Below, piece after piece: positions 25,740 to 34,300 of a DNA stretch of 48,910 nucleotides. Source of the DNA: Helicobacteraceae bacterium. Lineage in GTDB: Bacteria; Campylobacterota; Campylobacteria; Campylobacterales; Sulfurimonadaceae. Position 1 is the stretch's first letter. Each line of letters begins with the position of its first letter. The position numbers and the translations under genes are program-made. The notes under the pieces were generated by a model. The model was not told where the DNA came from, made no database searches, and saw only the letters and a list, made by a program, of their open reading frames with translations. Where the stretch lies: contig WFNF01000099.1 in assembly GCA_015488775.1 (NCBI GenBank), positions 1 through 48,910 of the forward strand, read 5' to 3'.

Positions 25740-26561
25740 TTATTCACATACTTTTTCACTAGAAATTTTCTCTAATTCACAACATGAAAAGCCAGCCTCT
25801 TTTCTAGCATCTATATTTATCTTTTTTATACGGGGAAAAGTTCTAGGATAATATTTTTTAATAATATCAAAATAGATATCACTATTAACACCATTTTTAT
25901 TACAAGCAAACTTAAACCAGTAGTCGCCTTTTTTAACATGATCAACTTCTTCCTCTAAGATTACGTTTAAGGTTTTAACAACTTTATCTATAAAAGGATC
26001 ATCTACTATTTTTTCTAATTTGCTTAAAATTTCAGGAGTAGCATCAAGTCCACCTGCTTCTAAATATCTAGGCACAACAGCCATTCGTTCTATAAATGAG
26101 TTATCAGTCCATCTTGAAGCATCAAATAGTGCATTATGAATTTCAAAATCACCATATTTAAAGCCTAACTCATCCAAAAGTTCATTTAACATATTGAAAT
26201 GCCTAACTTCATCACTTGCAACACTTAACCAATCTTCTATATAGCTTGATGGCAAATCTCTAAAATTATATATATGATCAAGTGCTAAATCTATAGCACA
26301 GTATTCTATATGTGTAATGGCATGTATTAAAAGTGCCTTACCATGATTCGTTGTAAACTTTTTTCTTTTTTGAACATTTTTAGGTAAAACGACATTACAA
26401 AAACTTTCATTTGAAGCTTGTAAAATTTTACATTTTTCTGATTTAACATCAATTGTATAATTTTTATAATTTGAAAAAAAATAATCGAATTTTTTTAATT
26501 TTTCCTCAACACTAGAGGCAATTAAAACTTTATATAACTCTTCATAAAAGTATTTAGCCAT
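25740..26561 (-). CDS. DUF455 ferritin-like protein
   Basis: 273 residues. The four-helix bundle with a probable di-metal centre is seen in HAITHIEYCAIDLALDHIYN (about 82-101), SVASDEVRHFNMLNELLDEL (about 113-132) and ILEEEVDHVKKGDYWF (about 205-220): each supplies an ExxH- or E-type ligand group. DUF455 proteins resemble MiaE, the tRNA hydroxylase, but their reaction is not established. A cysteine pair (GFSCCELEK) lies near the C-terminus. It starts 2 bases after the bioA stop, so it is cotranscribed with biotin synthesis, which is not a standard pairing I know. Confidence 0.85.
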   Translation of the reverse strand: MAKYFYEELYKVLIASSVEEKLKKFDYFFSNYKNYTIDVKSEKCKILQASNESFCNVVLPKNVQKRKKFTTNHGKALLIHAITHIEYCAIDLALDHIYNFRDLPSSYIEDWLSVASDEVRHFNMLNELLDELGFKYGDFEIHNALFDASRWTDNSFIERMAVVPRYLEAGGLDATPEILSKLEKIVDDPFIDKVVKTLNVILEEEVDHVKKGDYWFKFACNKNGVNSDIYFDIIKKYYPRTFPRIKKINIDARKEAGFSCCELEKISSEKVCE

Positions 26562-26563
26562 AT

Positions 26564-27871
26564 TTATCTAGTTTCCAACACTTTAACTACAGCATCAAAA
26601 GTAACATCTATCACTTTTTGTAACTCATCTTTACTTATAACATATGGAGGCATAAAATAAACTACATGACCTAGTGGTCTAATATAAACACCATATTTTA
26701 ACGCTTCTTGATATATTTTTACACCTATACGTTCACCCTGATCAAAATTTTGAAGTTCTATTGCTGCAATCATCCCTTGTTGCCTTGTTTCTTTAACACA
26801 ATTTAACTTACTAAACTTTAGTAAACCCTCTTGCATCTGATCAATTAAAACTTTATTTTTTTCTATGATGTTTTCATTTTCAAATATATCTATAGTAGCA
26901 TTAGCTGCGGCACATGCTAAGGCATTACCAGTGTACGAGTGGGAATGTAAAAAAGCTTTATTATCCTCATAATCGCAATAAAAAGCACTATATATTTCAT
27001 TTGTTGTCATACATACTGAAAGTGGCAAGTAACCGCCTGTAAGACCCTTAGAAAGTAGCATAAAATCTGGTGTAATTTCAGCACTTTCACAAGCAAACAT
27101 TGTCCCAGTTCTACCAAAGCCAACTAAAATTTCATCAGCAATAAGATGAACATCATATTTTTTTGAAATTTCACTTAACAAAGTTATAAAGTGAGGATGA
27201 TACATATTCATATATCCAGCACCCTGCACTAATGGTTCAATAATTAAAGCACTAATCTCAGAAGCTCTCTCTTTTAATAAATTTTCATACTCTATTGCCG
27301 CTTTTATAGCAGACTCTTTAGTTTGATCAAAAGGTGTTGGAGTTGAGATAGCTCTTATAAGTAAAGGTTTGTATGTATCTTTATATAGTTCAACATCACC
27401 TACACTTAATGCTCCTATTGTTTCACCATGGTATGAATTTTGTAAAGACACAAATAATGATTTTTCTTTACCCCTATTTTTGTTGTAGTGGTAACTCATT
27501 TTTAATGCTACTTCAACAGCACTTGAACCATTGTCTGCATAAAAACATTTATCTAAACCAGATGGTGTTAATTTAACTAATCTCTCAGAAAGTTCAATAA
27601 TACTTTTATGTGTAAAACCAGCTATGATTACGTGTTCCAAAGTATCTAACTGCTCTTTAATTTTAGTATTTATATATTTATTTGTGTGTCCAAATATATT
27701 TACCCACCATGAACTTATAGAATCAATATAAGAGTTTCCTTCAAAATCTGTAATATACACACCATGAGCTTTTTTTATGGGGATTAAAGGTAAGATCTCA
27801 TAATCTTTCATCTGCGTACATGGATGCCAAAGAACTTCTAAATCTCTATTTTTCAACTCTTCATTAGTCAT
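26564..27871 (-). CDS. bioA: adenosylmethionine-8-amino-7-oxononanoate aminotransferase
   Basis: 435 residues; makes 7,8-diaminopelargonate in biotin synthesis, using SAM as amino donor. The N-terminal LWHPCTQMKDYE is diagnostic of BioA. PLP motifs: FYADNGSSAVEVALKMSY, NSYHGETIGALSVG, LIADEILVGFGRTGTMFACE and the cofactor lysine in LLSKGLTGGYLPLSV; HSYTGNALACAAA follows. AGGAAC is placed before the ATG. It heads a two-gene unit with the ferritin-like protein and diverges from the ppiD-like gene. Confidence 0.96.
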   Translation of the reverse strand: MTNEELKNRDLEVLWHPCTQMKDYEILPLIPIKKAHGVYITDFEGNSYIDSISSWWVNIFGHTNKYINTKIKEQLDTLEHVIIAGFTHKSIIELSERLVKLTPSGLDKCFYADNGSSAVEVALKMSYHYNKNRGKEKSLFVSLQNSYHGETIGALSVGDVELYKDTYKPLLIRAISTPTPFDQTKESAIKAAIEYENLLKERASEISALIIEPLVQGAGYMNMYHPHFITLLSEISKKYDVHLIADEILVGFGRTGTMFACESAEITPDFMLLSKGLTGGYLPLSVCMTTNEIYSAFYCDYEDNKAFLHSHSYTGNALACAAANATIDIFENENIIEKNKVLIDQMQEGLLKFSKLNCVKETRQQGMIAAIELQNFDQGERIGVKIYQEALKYGVYIRPLGHVVYFMPPYVISKDELQKVIDVTFDAVVKVLETR

Positions 27872-27899
27872 ATTTAAAGTTCCTATAATTTTAATTTTA

Positions 27900-27905
27900 A
27901 TTGTA
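27900..27905 (-). promoter_or_regulatory. candidate bioA -10 inside a TTGTA/TACAA dyad
   Basis: Minus-strand TACAAT, 28 bases before the bioA ATG. It overlaps the left half of a TTGTA (27901-27905) / TACAA (27930-27934) dyad whose span resembles biotin-repressor sites; see the finding. Confidence 0.4.
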
Positions 27906-27932
27906 GTTATTTTACACTAAAAATATTATTAC

Positions 27933-27946
27933 AAGCTTATAAGCTT
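27933..27946. promoter_or_regulatory. 14-base perfect palindrome in the bioA/ppiD gap
   Basis: AAGCTTATAAGCTT is its own reverse complement. It lies about 30 bases behind the bioA -10 and 100 bases before the ppiD -10, in a divergent control region of 231 bases. Possible operator; no regulator is suggested by context. Confidence 0.35.
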
Positions 27947-28044
27947 TATAGATGTTACAAACAGTTAAATTAAAATATCTTTTTACCAATATTAGCTAAA
28001 TTATTTAGGTAGTTTTAATCACAATAGAGCTAAAATAAGAGCAA

Positions 28045-28050
28045 TATTAT
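28045..28050 (+). promoter_or_regulatory. candidate -10 of the ppiD-ftsA-ftsZ unit
   Basis: TATTAT, followed by ATAAGG, 53 bases before the ATG at 28103. Confidence 0.35.
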
Positions 28051-28102
28051 ATAAGGTATCACTAAAATAAATTAGTATGCCATAAAAAAAGGTTTTATTT
28101 AG

Positions 28103-29566
28103 ATGATTACTTGGATGCAAAGACATAGAAAATGGCTTGTTATAACTATATGGATTTCAACAATCTCGTTTATAGGTGCGGGAGCTACTAGTTGGGGTCA
28201 AAATCCTGCGAGTGACAAAGGAAGCGTAATTGCTGAAGTCGGTAAAGTAGAGATTACACAAAGAGAATTACAAAAAGAGTATTCACGCCTTTATTCACAG
28301 TATAACCAAATTTTTCAAGGTAACTTTTCAAAAGAGCAAGCAGAATCTTTTGGTTTACAAAAACAAGCATTTAAACAACTTGTAAATCAATCTTATGTTT
28401 TAAACTTAGCAAAAGATTTAAAACTAGAAGCTTCAGATAAGGAAGTTTTTAAAGTGATTGAAGCTGAAAATGCTTTTACTAAAGATGGTAAATTTTCAAA
28501 AGATATATATAAAAAAGTTTTACAACAAAACAACATGTCTATGAAAGAGTTTGAAAATGATTTAAGAAATGATATTGTAACAAGAAAAGTTATAAATCTT
28601 ATTCAACCAAGTGTAAGTGATTTAGAACAAGAGGTTTTAAATATACCTTTAAACATTGCAGATAAAATCGAATATAAAATACTTAGTGATAAAAATATCA
28701 ATATTGAAACTGATGAAAAATCTCTTAAAACATATTGGGAGATGAATAAAAACTCTTATATGGATGAATCAAGCTTTGATATAGAGTACTTTGTTGAAAA
28801 TATAGCATCAAATGAAATAGATGCAAGTGATATTGCTGATTATTATGAATCTCACAAAAATGATTATGTAAATGAGGAGGGTATGCGTTTAACTCTTGAT
28901 CAGGCACAATCTAAAGTAAAAGCAGACATAAATGCTAAAGAGACAAAAAAAACAGCACTTAAAAAATATATCAAATTTAAAAAAGGTGAAGGTAATTTTA
29001 CAACTTTAAATACAAAAATTTCACTTAGTTCAAATATATTTAATAATGAGGTTTATACAAAGCTAAATGAGACAAATCTTTTAAAACCAGTTCTTAAACC
29101 TATAAAAGTAGGAAATACATTTGTAGTTATAAAACTAATTAAGAAAAATGAATCTACACCAAAATCTTATGAAAGTGTAAAAGAGCAAATAAAAGTAGCT
29201 TATATCTTAAATCAGAAAAAGCTAGAACTACTTAAATTAGCAAAAACATCTGCCGATACTTTTAAAGGTAAAACTAGCGTAGTATTGAACCCGATGAGTG
29301 ATATTAAAATTGAAGGGTTAGATTCTATAGCTAGTAAAGACTTTATAAATAAACTATTTAAAGTAAAAACTAAAAGAGGTTATATAGAATCACCAAATGG
29401 CGATGTAGTTTTATATAACATATTGGAACAAAACTTGCTTAGTAAGTCTAGTGTGGATCAAACATCAAAAGTTATGGAGATAAAGAGTAAAATGTTAAAT
29501 AGTGGCTTAATAAAATCATTAGAATCAAAATACTCAATTGAAGTATTTGTAGCAGGATTAGAGTAA
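28103..29566 (+). CDS. PpiD/SurA-type periplasmic folding factor
   Basis: 487 residues. A membrane-anchored periplasmic chaperone: an N-terminal cytoplasmic stub with one helix (WLVITIWISTISFIGAGATS, about 10-29), then a SurA_N-3-like chaperone region (about 40-180; EVGKVEITQRELQKEY, FGLQKQAFKQLVNQSYVL, MKEFENDLRNDIVTRKVI). The parvulin isomerase core expected near 230-350 is hard to see, so isomerase activity is doubtful. The stop overlaps the ftsA ATG (TAATG), tying it to cell division genes; this pairing is recurrent in the group as far as I recall. Confidence 0.82.
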   Translation: MITWMQRHRKWLVITIWISTISFIGAGATSWGQNPASDKGSVIAEVGKVEITQRELQKEYSRLYSQYNQIFQGNFSKEQAESFGLQKQAFKQLVNQSYVLNLAKDLKLEASDKEVFKVIEAENAFTKDGKFSKDIYKKVLQQNNMSMKEFENDLRNDIVTRKVINLIQPSVSDLEQEVLNIPLNIADKIEYKILSDKNINIETDEKSLKTYWEMNKNSYMDESSFDIEYFVENIASNEIDASDIADYYESHKNDYVNEEGMRLTLDQAQSKVKADINAKETKKTALKKYIKFKKGEGNFTTLNTKISLSSNIFNNEVYTKLNETNLLKPVLKPIKVGNTFVVIKLIKKNESTPKSYESVKEQIKVAYILNQKKLELLKLAKTSADTFKGKTSVVLNPMSDIKIEGLDSIASKDFINKLFKVKTKRGYIESPNGDVVLYNILEQNLLSKSSVDQTSKVMEIKSKMLNSGLIKSLESKYSIEVFVAGLE

Positions 29567-30939
29567 TGCATAGATCAGTTTTAGCATTAGACATTGGTAG
29601 TACAAAAGTATGTGCCATTATTGCTGATATTGATAATGACAACATTAAGATAACTGGTGCAGGTATTTCAAAATCTCAAGGTCTTAAAAAAGGTACTATT
29701 ACAAATATTGAGTTAGCTTCAAAATCTATTAAATCTGCAATAGCAGATGCAAAAAGGGTTTCTGGAGTTGATATAACAAGTGCAATTGTTTCTATATCTG
29801 GGGCATACACAAAATCACTAAACTCTAGTGGTATTGTAAATATCCCAAATAAAGAGATAAGTATTAAAGAGATAAATCGTGTAATGCATACCTCTTTATA
29901 TAATGCGAATATACCAAATGAGTATGAAGTGTTACATACTTTACCTTTTAACTTTAAAGTTGATGATCAAGACTTCATTGAAGACCCTTTGGGGATGAAT
30001 GCTTCAAGACTTGAGGTTGAAACACATATCATTACAACTCAGAAGTCAAACCTTTCAAATCTAAAAAAAGCTGTAAAAGCAGCTGGTATAGATGTTGAAG
30101 GTGTTGTATTAAGTGGCTATGCATCTTCTATAGCAACTTTAAATGCAGATGAAAGAGAGTTAGGTGCAGCTGTTGTTGATCTTGGTGGAAGTACATCTAA
30201 CATAGTTGTACACTCTGGAAATGCTATAAGATATAATGATTACCTTGGTGTTGGTTCAAACCACATCACAAATGATTTGTCTATGGCACTACATACACCA
30301 CTAAATACAGCTGAAAGTGTAAAGATATCTTATGGTTCTTTACAAAATCCAAGCAATGATTTAATAGAATTGCCGATTATAGGAGATGAAGAACAAACTC
30401 ATGAGGTATCTCTTGAGGTGGTTCATAATGTTATTTATGCTAGAGTAGAAGAAACTCTTATGATTATAGCTCAGTCGATAGAAAAATCTAACTTAAAAGA
30501 TTTAATGGGTGCAGGTATAATTTTAACAGGTGGTTTTACAAAAATGGAGGGTCTAAGAGAGTTGGCTGTTGCAATTTTTGACAATATGCCTGTTAGACTA
30601 GCAAAACCAGCAGATATAGATGGTCTTTTTGATTCTTTGAGAGATCCTTCATACTCTGGTGCTATTGGCCTTTTAAGATACGCGGCTGATGGATATACAA
30701 CTTATGAGATTGATGTAAATAAAAAAATGCGTCATCCAAACGAACCAGAGGTTGCCAGAAGTCAACCTAGTTTGAATGACATAAGTGAAATAGAAGATGA
30801 TAGCAAACAAATCCCTGTTGCTATTTTGGACGAAGATGTTAAAGAGTCTTTTAAGACTTTTGAAGATCCAAAGGGTAAGAAGAGTGATGAGGCAAGTATA
30901 TTTGCTAAATTTTGGAACTGGGCTACCCAGTTATTTTAA
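29566..30939 (+). CDS. ftsA: cell division protein FtsA
   Basis: 457 residues, actin-like ATPase tethering FtsZ to the membrane. Phosphate-1 motif ALDIGSTKVCAII (about 6-18), SHS2-type 1C subdomain (about 85-165; VSISGAYTKSLNSSGIV), phosphate-2 AAVVDLGGSTSNIVV (about 202-216) and adenosine loop GAGIILTGGFTKMEGL. The end FAKFWNWATQLF is an amphipathic membrane-targeting helix. A charged linker (about 395-440) is poorly conserved, as usual. Confidence 0.97.
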   Translation: MHRSVLALDIGSTKVCAIIADIDNDNIKITGAGISKSQGLKKGTITNIELASKSIKSAIADAKRVSGVDITSAIVSISGAYTKSLNSSGIVNIPNKEISIKEINRVMHTSLYNANIPNEYEVLHTLPFNFKVDDQDFIEDPLGMNASRLEVETHIITTQKSNLSNLKKAVKAAGIDVEGVVLSGYASSIATLNADERELGAAVVDLGGSTSNIVVHSGNAIRYNDYLGVGSNHITNDLSMALHTPLNTAESVKISYGSLQNPSNDLIELPIIGDEEQTHEVSLEVVHNVIYARVEETLMIIAQSIEKSNLKDLMGAGIILTGGFTKMEGLRELAVAIFDNMPVRLAKPADIDGLFDSLRDPSYSGAIGLLRYAADGYTTYEIDVNKKMRHPNEPEVARSQPSLNDISEIEDDSKQIPVAILDEDVKESFKTFEDPKGKKSDEASIFAKFWNWATQLF

Positions 30940-30963
30940 TTTATAAATTTTGAGGAGTGTGTT

Positions 30964-32082
30964 ATGAATGAAGCTTATTCTATTGAGGAGTCTGTGACTC
31001 CAGCTGGTGCTAGAATTGTTGCTATTGGTGTTGGTGGTGGCGGTGGAAATATGATTGGGCATATGATAAGTGAGGGTGTTAGTGGGATTGAACTTGCTAT
31101 TGCTAACACTGATGCTCAAGTCTTAGAAAAGAGTCATGCAGCTACAAAAATACAAATTGGGGCAAAACTTACTCGTGGACTTGGTGCGGGAATGAAACCT
31201 GATGTTGGTAAAGATTCTGCACTTGAGAGTTATGATGAGATAAAAAATGCACTTATTGGTGCAGATATAGTTTTTATTGCTGCTGGTCTAGGTGGTGGAA
31301 CAGGAACAGGTGCTGCTCCTATAATTGCTCAAATAGCTAAAGAGGTTGGTGCTTTAACTATATCTGTAGTTACAAAACCTTTCTCTTATGAGGGTAGAAA
31401 AAGAATGAAACTAGCAATGGCTGGTTTGGAAGAGCTTAAAAAAGAGTCTGATTCTATAGTTATTATACCAAATGATAAACTACTTTCTATTATAGATAGA
31501 AATCTAGGTATGAGAGAGAGTTTTAAAATTGTTGATACTGTTTTAGCAGAAGCTGTTAGTGGAACTTCTGGTGTTATTTTATCTGAGGGTACAATTAATG
31601 TTGACTTTGCAGACTTTCAAACAGTTATGTCTCATAGAGGTATGGCTTTGATGGGTATAGGTTCTCACAAAGGTGAAAATGCTGCTTATGAAGCTATAAA
31701 ATCTGCTATAGAGTCACCGTTGCTTGACAATATGAGCATAAACGGTGCTTTAGGTGTTTTAGTAAACTTTCATATGCATCCTGATTACTCTATGATGTCT
31801 ATAACTGAAGCTATGAATGTAATCAATGACAGTGCAGATGAAGATGCAGAAGTTATCTTTGGTGTTTCTAATGATGATACACTTGAACTCGATGAGATTA
31901 AAGTTACACTAATTGCTACAGGTTTTGAAAAAGATGTAGATGTTGGTGTTAACAACAATGAATATGTAAATGAAACTGTAGTCCAAGAGAGTCCTGTTGT
32001 TTCAAGACCAAAACTTGTAATGAATGGTGAAAATGAAGATTTTTTGGATGTACCGACATTCATGCGTCAACAAAAAGATTAA
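30964..32082 (+). CDS. ftsZ: cell division protein FtsZ
   Basis: 372 residues; tubulin-like GTPase of the division ring. Seen are VGGGGGNMIGHMI near the start, the signature GLGGGTGTGAAPIIAQIAKE (about 105-124), the catalytic T7 loop INVDFADFQTVM (about 215-226) and, after a short acidic linker, the C-terminal peptide DFLDVPTFMRQQKD that binds FtsA. GAGGAG precedes the ATG, 24 bases after ftsA. Confidence 0.98.
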   Translation: MNEAYSIEESVTPAGARIVAIGVGGGGGNMIGHMISEGVSGIELAIANTDAQVLEKSHAATKIQIGAKLTRGLGAGMKPDVGKDSALESYDEIKNALIGADIVFIAAGLGGGTGTGAAPIIAQIAKEVGALTISVVTKPFSYEGRKRMKLAMAGLEELKKESDSIVIIPNDKLLSIIDRNLGMRESFKIVDTVLAEAVSGTSGVILSEGTINVDFADFQTVMSHRGMALMGIGSHKGENAAYEAIKSAIESPLLDNMSINGALGVLVNFHMHPDYSMMSITEAMNVINDSADEDAEVIFGVSNDDTLELDEIKVTLIATGFEKDVDVGVNNNEYVNETVVQESPVVSRPKLVMNGENEDFLDVPTFMRQQKD

Positions 32083-32093
32083 ACTAAATTTCA

Positions 32094-32396
32094 ATGCATA
32101 CCTCTTCACAAATCATAAAGGCCAAAACACTCCTTGGCCTTAGTGATAAAGCAACACTATCTCAAGTAAAAGTAAATTATAAAAACTTAATCCATAAATG
32201 GCACCCAGACAAAAACACTCAAGATATAGACTTAGCAAATAAAATGAGTTCACAAATAAATGAAGCCTATAAAATAGTTCTAGAATATATAAAAAACTAC
32301 TCTTTTCCCTTCGATGAAGAGACTGTAAGTTCATCATATAGAACTCCAGATGAATGGTGGCATAATCAGTTTGGGACAAACACACCAAACAAATAA
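32094..32396 (+). CDS. small J-domain protein
   Basis: 100 residues, essentially a lone J domain: helix I-II (AKTLLGLSDKATLSQVKVNY), the HPD loop IHKWHPDKNTQ (about 37-47) and helix III (ANKMSSQINEAYKIVLEYI). The tail TPDEWWHNQFG is aromatic. It should stimulate a DnaK-type ATPase for an unknown client. It starts 11 bases after ftsZ with no clear Shine-Dalgarno, so it may depend on coupling. Confidence 0.9.
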   Translation: MHTSSQIIKAKTLLGLSDKATLSQVKVNYKNLIHKWHPDKNTQDIDLANKMSSQINEAYKIVLEYIKNYSFPFDEETVSSSYRTPDEWWHNQFGTNTPNK

Positions 32397-32411
32397 ATTC
32401 AAGGATATAAA

Positions 32412-33233
32412 ATGTTCATAAACTCTGATCATGATAACAAAAAACTTTACTATAACAAATATCTACCTAAACAATACAAACAAGTGATGATTATACTTCA
32501 TGGTTATGCTGAATATTTTGATAGGTATGAACCAGTTATAGATTTTTTAAACCAAAATAATATTGCTGTATATGGTTATGATCAAAGAGGTCATGGAGAT
32601 AGTGATGGACAAAGAGCTCATATTGGATCATTCAAAGAATATACAGATGACCTAAATCAATTTATAGATTTTGTTTATTTAGAAACACAGATTAAACCTA
32701 TATTATATGCACATTCTATGGGTTCACTAGTAGCACTTAGATACCTACTGGATTATGATCAAAAAAAGCTAAAAGCTGTAATCTCTAGTGGCACACTTAT
32801 AAAAAGTGTTAATGCAACAAAAACATATCTAAAAATTCTAGCAAAAATAATTTCTAAGTTCCATCCAACTTTCTCAGTAAAGCTAAAATTTAACACAAAA
32901 GCAACTTGTTCCTTAAGCTCAGTTGTTGATGGTGCAAAAGCTGATAAAAAGATGTTTGGAGTTGCCAGTGCAAGATGGGGTGATGAGCTTATGATAAATA
33001 TGAAAATGGTAAAATCAAAACTTAAACAAGTAGATATACCTATACTATTTATTCATGGGAAAAATGATAAAATTAATGACAGAGACGCTACATATGAATT
33101 TTATGAAATGATTGAGTGTAAAAATAAAAACTTTTTTACTTATGAAAACTCCTTACATGAAGTGCATTTTGATGTTGAAAGAGAAAAATTTCAAACAGAT
33201 TTAACATCTTGGTTAAATACCATAAAACAGTAG
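32412..33233 (+). CDS. alpha/beta hydrolase, monoacylglycerol-lipase-like
   Basis: 273 residues, cytoplasmic. Oxyanion loop IILHGYAEYFDRYEP (about 27-41), YGYDQRGHGDSDGQ (about 56-69), nucleophile elbow LYAHSMGSLVAL (about 98-109, Ser in HSMGS), acid in LFIHGKNDKIND, and His near NSLHEVHFD. The RGHG and HSMG pairing is typical of the lysophospholipase/monoacylglycerol lipase group. AAGGA precedes the ATG. It follows the J-domain gene by 15 bases. Confidence 0.88.
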   Translation: MFINSDHDNKKLYYNKYLPKQYKQVMIILHGYAEYFDRYEPVIDFLNQNNIAVYGYDQRGHGDSDGQRAHIGSFKEYTDDLNQFIDFVYLETQIKPILYAHSMGSLVALRYLLDYDQKKLKAVISSGTLIKSVNATKTYLKILAKIISKFHPTFSVKLKFNTKATCSLSSVVDGAKADKKMFGVASARWGDELMINMKMVKSKLKQVDIPILFIHGKNDKINDRDATYEFYEMIECKNKNFFTYENSLHEVHFDVEREKFQTDLTSWLNTIKQ

Positions 33234-33251
33234 TTTTTACACATAATATTT

Positions 33252-33266
33252 TTTAACATTGTTAAA
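33252..33266. promoter_or_regulatory. dyad upstream of the PAS gene
   Basis: TTTAACA, one T, TGTTAAA: a 7-base inverted repeat. Its first 12 bases match 5377-5388 next to the -10 of the second lipoprotein gene. A candidate -10 (TATTAT at 33304-33309 or TATAAC at 33315-33320) lies downstream. Confidence 0.3.
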
Positions 33267-33340
33267 TAATCATAAATTTATTTTTGTTTAAGTTATAAGA
33301 TACTATTATAACAGTATAACTACTTTTTCAAGGATTAAAA

Positions 33341-33817
33341 ATGGAAGTACCAATTGCAAACGATACTGAGGTAAAATTTCCAGGTGGTGTGATGATAACA
33401 GAGACTGATACCAAAGGTCGCATAACTTATGTAAATCGCAAATTTGTTAATATGTCAGCATACTCCAAAGATGAGCTTTTAGGAAGCCCACATTCAATCA
33501 TGAGACATCCAGATATGCCTAAATGTTTATTTAAAAACATGTGGGAATCTTTAAAAAAAGATCAAATTTGGAAGGGTTACGTAAAAAACCTAAGAAAAGA
33601 TGGCGCATACTATTGGGTTATAGTATATGTTGAACCAAAGTTTAATGAAAATGGTGAGATTGTTGGATATATTGCAGCAAGAAAAGTTCCAGGCGAACAA
33701 ACTATAGAAGAGATAAAATCTAAATATGGTGAACTTTTAGATATTGAATCTTTATCTAAAGAAGCAGAAGCAAAAGTTGTAAATATAATCTCTGAAGATT
33801 TAAGAGCAGCTATTTAA
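33341..33817 (+). CDS. PAS-domain energy-taxis protein (Aer/CetB-like)
   Basis: 158 residues, almost wholly one PAS domain (about 15-130): ITETDTKGRITYVNRKF, YSKDELLGSPHSIMRHPDMP, WKGYVKNLRKDGAYYW and NGEIVGYIAARK. The SIMRHPDMP turn is the form found in Aer and in CetB of Campylobacter, where a flavin-binding PAS protein partners a separate membrane chemoreceptor. No output domain follows, only a short helical tail (about 130-158), so a partner is required. AAGGA precedes the ATG; it has its own promoter region and faces the DUF4149 gene, 3 bases apart at the stops. Confidence 0.88.
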   Translation: MEVPIANDTEVKFPGGVMITETDTKGRITYVNRKFVNMSAYSKDELLGSPHSIMRHPDMPKCLFKNMWESLKKDQIWKGYVKNLRKDGAYYWVIVYVEPKFNENGEIVGYIAARKVPGEQTIEEIKSKYGELLDIESLSKEAEAKVVNIISEDLRAAI

Positions 33818-33820
33818 CAG

Positions 33821-34300
33821 CTACCCTCTTTTAAGTAACATTAAACGTCTAACAAATAAAACTAGTAAAGCTACAGCTAGGATCTTGAAATCTAGCTCGC
33901 TTGCGAAATGTAAGTTGTCAAAGGTTTTGCTAGATGTAAACTCTTTACCTTTAGCTTGTAACTCTAAGATTTTAGGTATATAAACACTTGTAAACATACT
34001 TATAGTTGCAAAAGATGTTATAGCACTTAAAATTACTATCTTATCTCTTTGCATAAATCTATACTTTATAATCTCATATAAAACTATAAAAAGTGCCGTA
34101 AAATTTAAAAAGTAAGAAAATCTTCTAAATATCTCACTCATCAAAAGTCCACTCTCAAACCTACTCATATCTAAACCTACAATTTCTGGATGAAACACAA
34201 CAGGAGCTACAATTGCACCTAGAGTTAAAACCCCACCAACTGATACAAGTAAAACTATAAAGTAAGAAAAATCGAAAATCAAATGTTTGTATTTAAGCAT
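33821..34300 (-). CDS. DUF4149 (TMEM205-like) membrane protein
   Basis: 159 residues with four hydrophobic helices: FIVLLVSVGGVLTLGAIVAP (about 14-33), FSYFLNFTALFIVLYEII (about 61-78), IVILSAITSFATISMFTSVY (about 88-107) and FKILAVALLVLFVRRLMLL (about 137-155). The first helix with its GGxLTxGAxVAPxxF pattern is typical of DUF4149, whose role is not established. Its ATG overlaps the end of prmC by 8 bases. Confidence 0.8.
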   Translation of the reverse strand: MLKYKHLIFDFSYFIVLLVSVGGVLTLGAIVAPVVFHPEIVGLDMSRFESGLLMSEIFRRFSYFLNFTALFIVLYEIIKYRFMQRDKIVILSAITSFATISMFTSVYIPKILELQAKGKEFTSSKTFDNLHFASELDFKILAVALLVLFVRRLMLLKRG

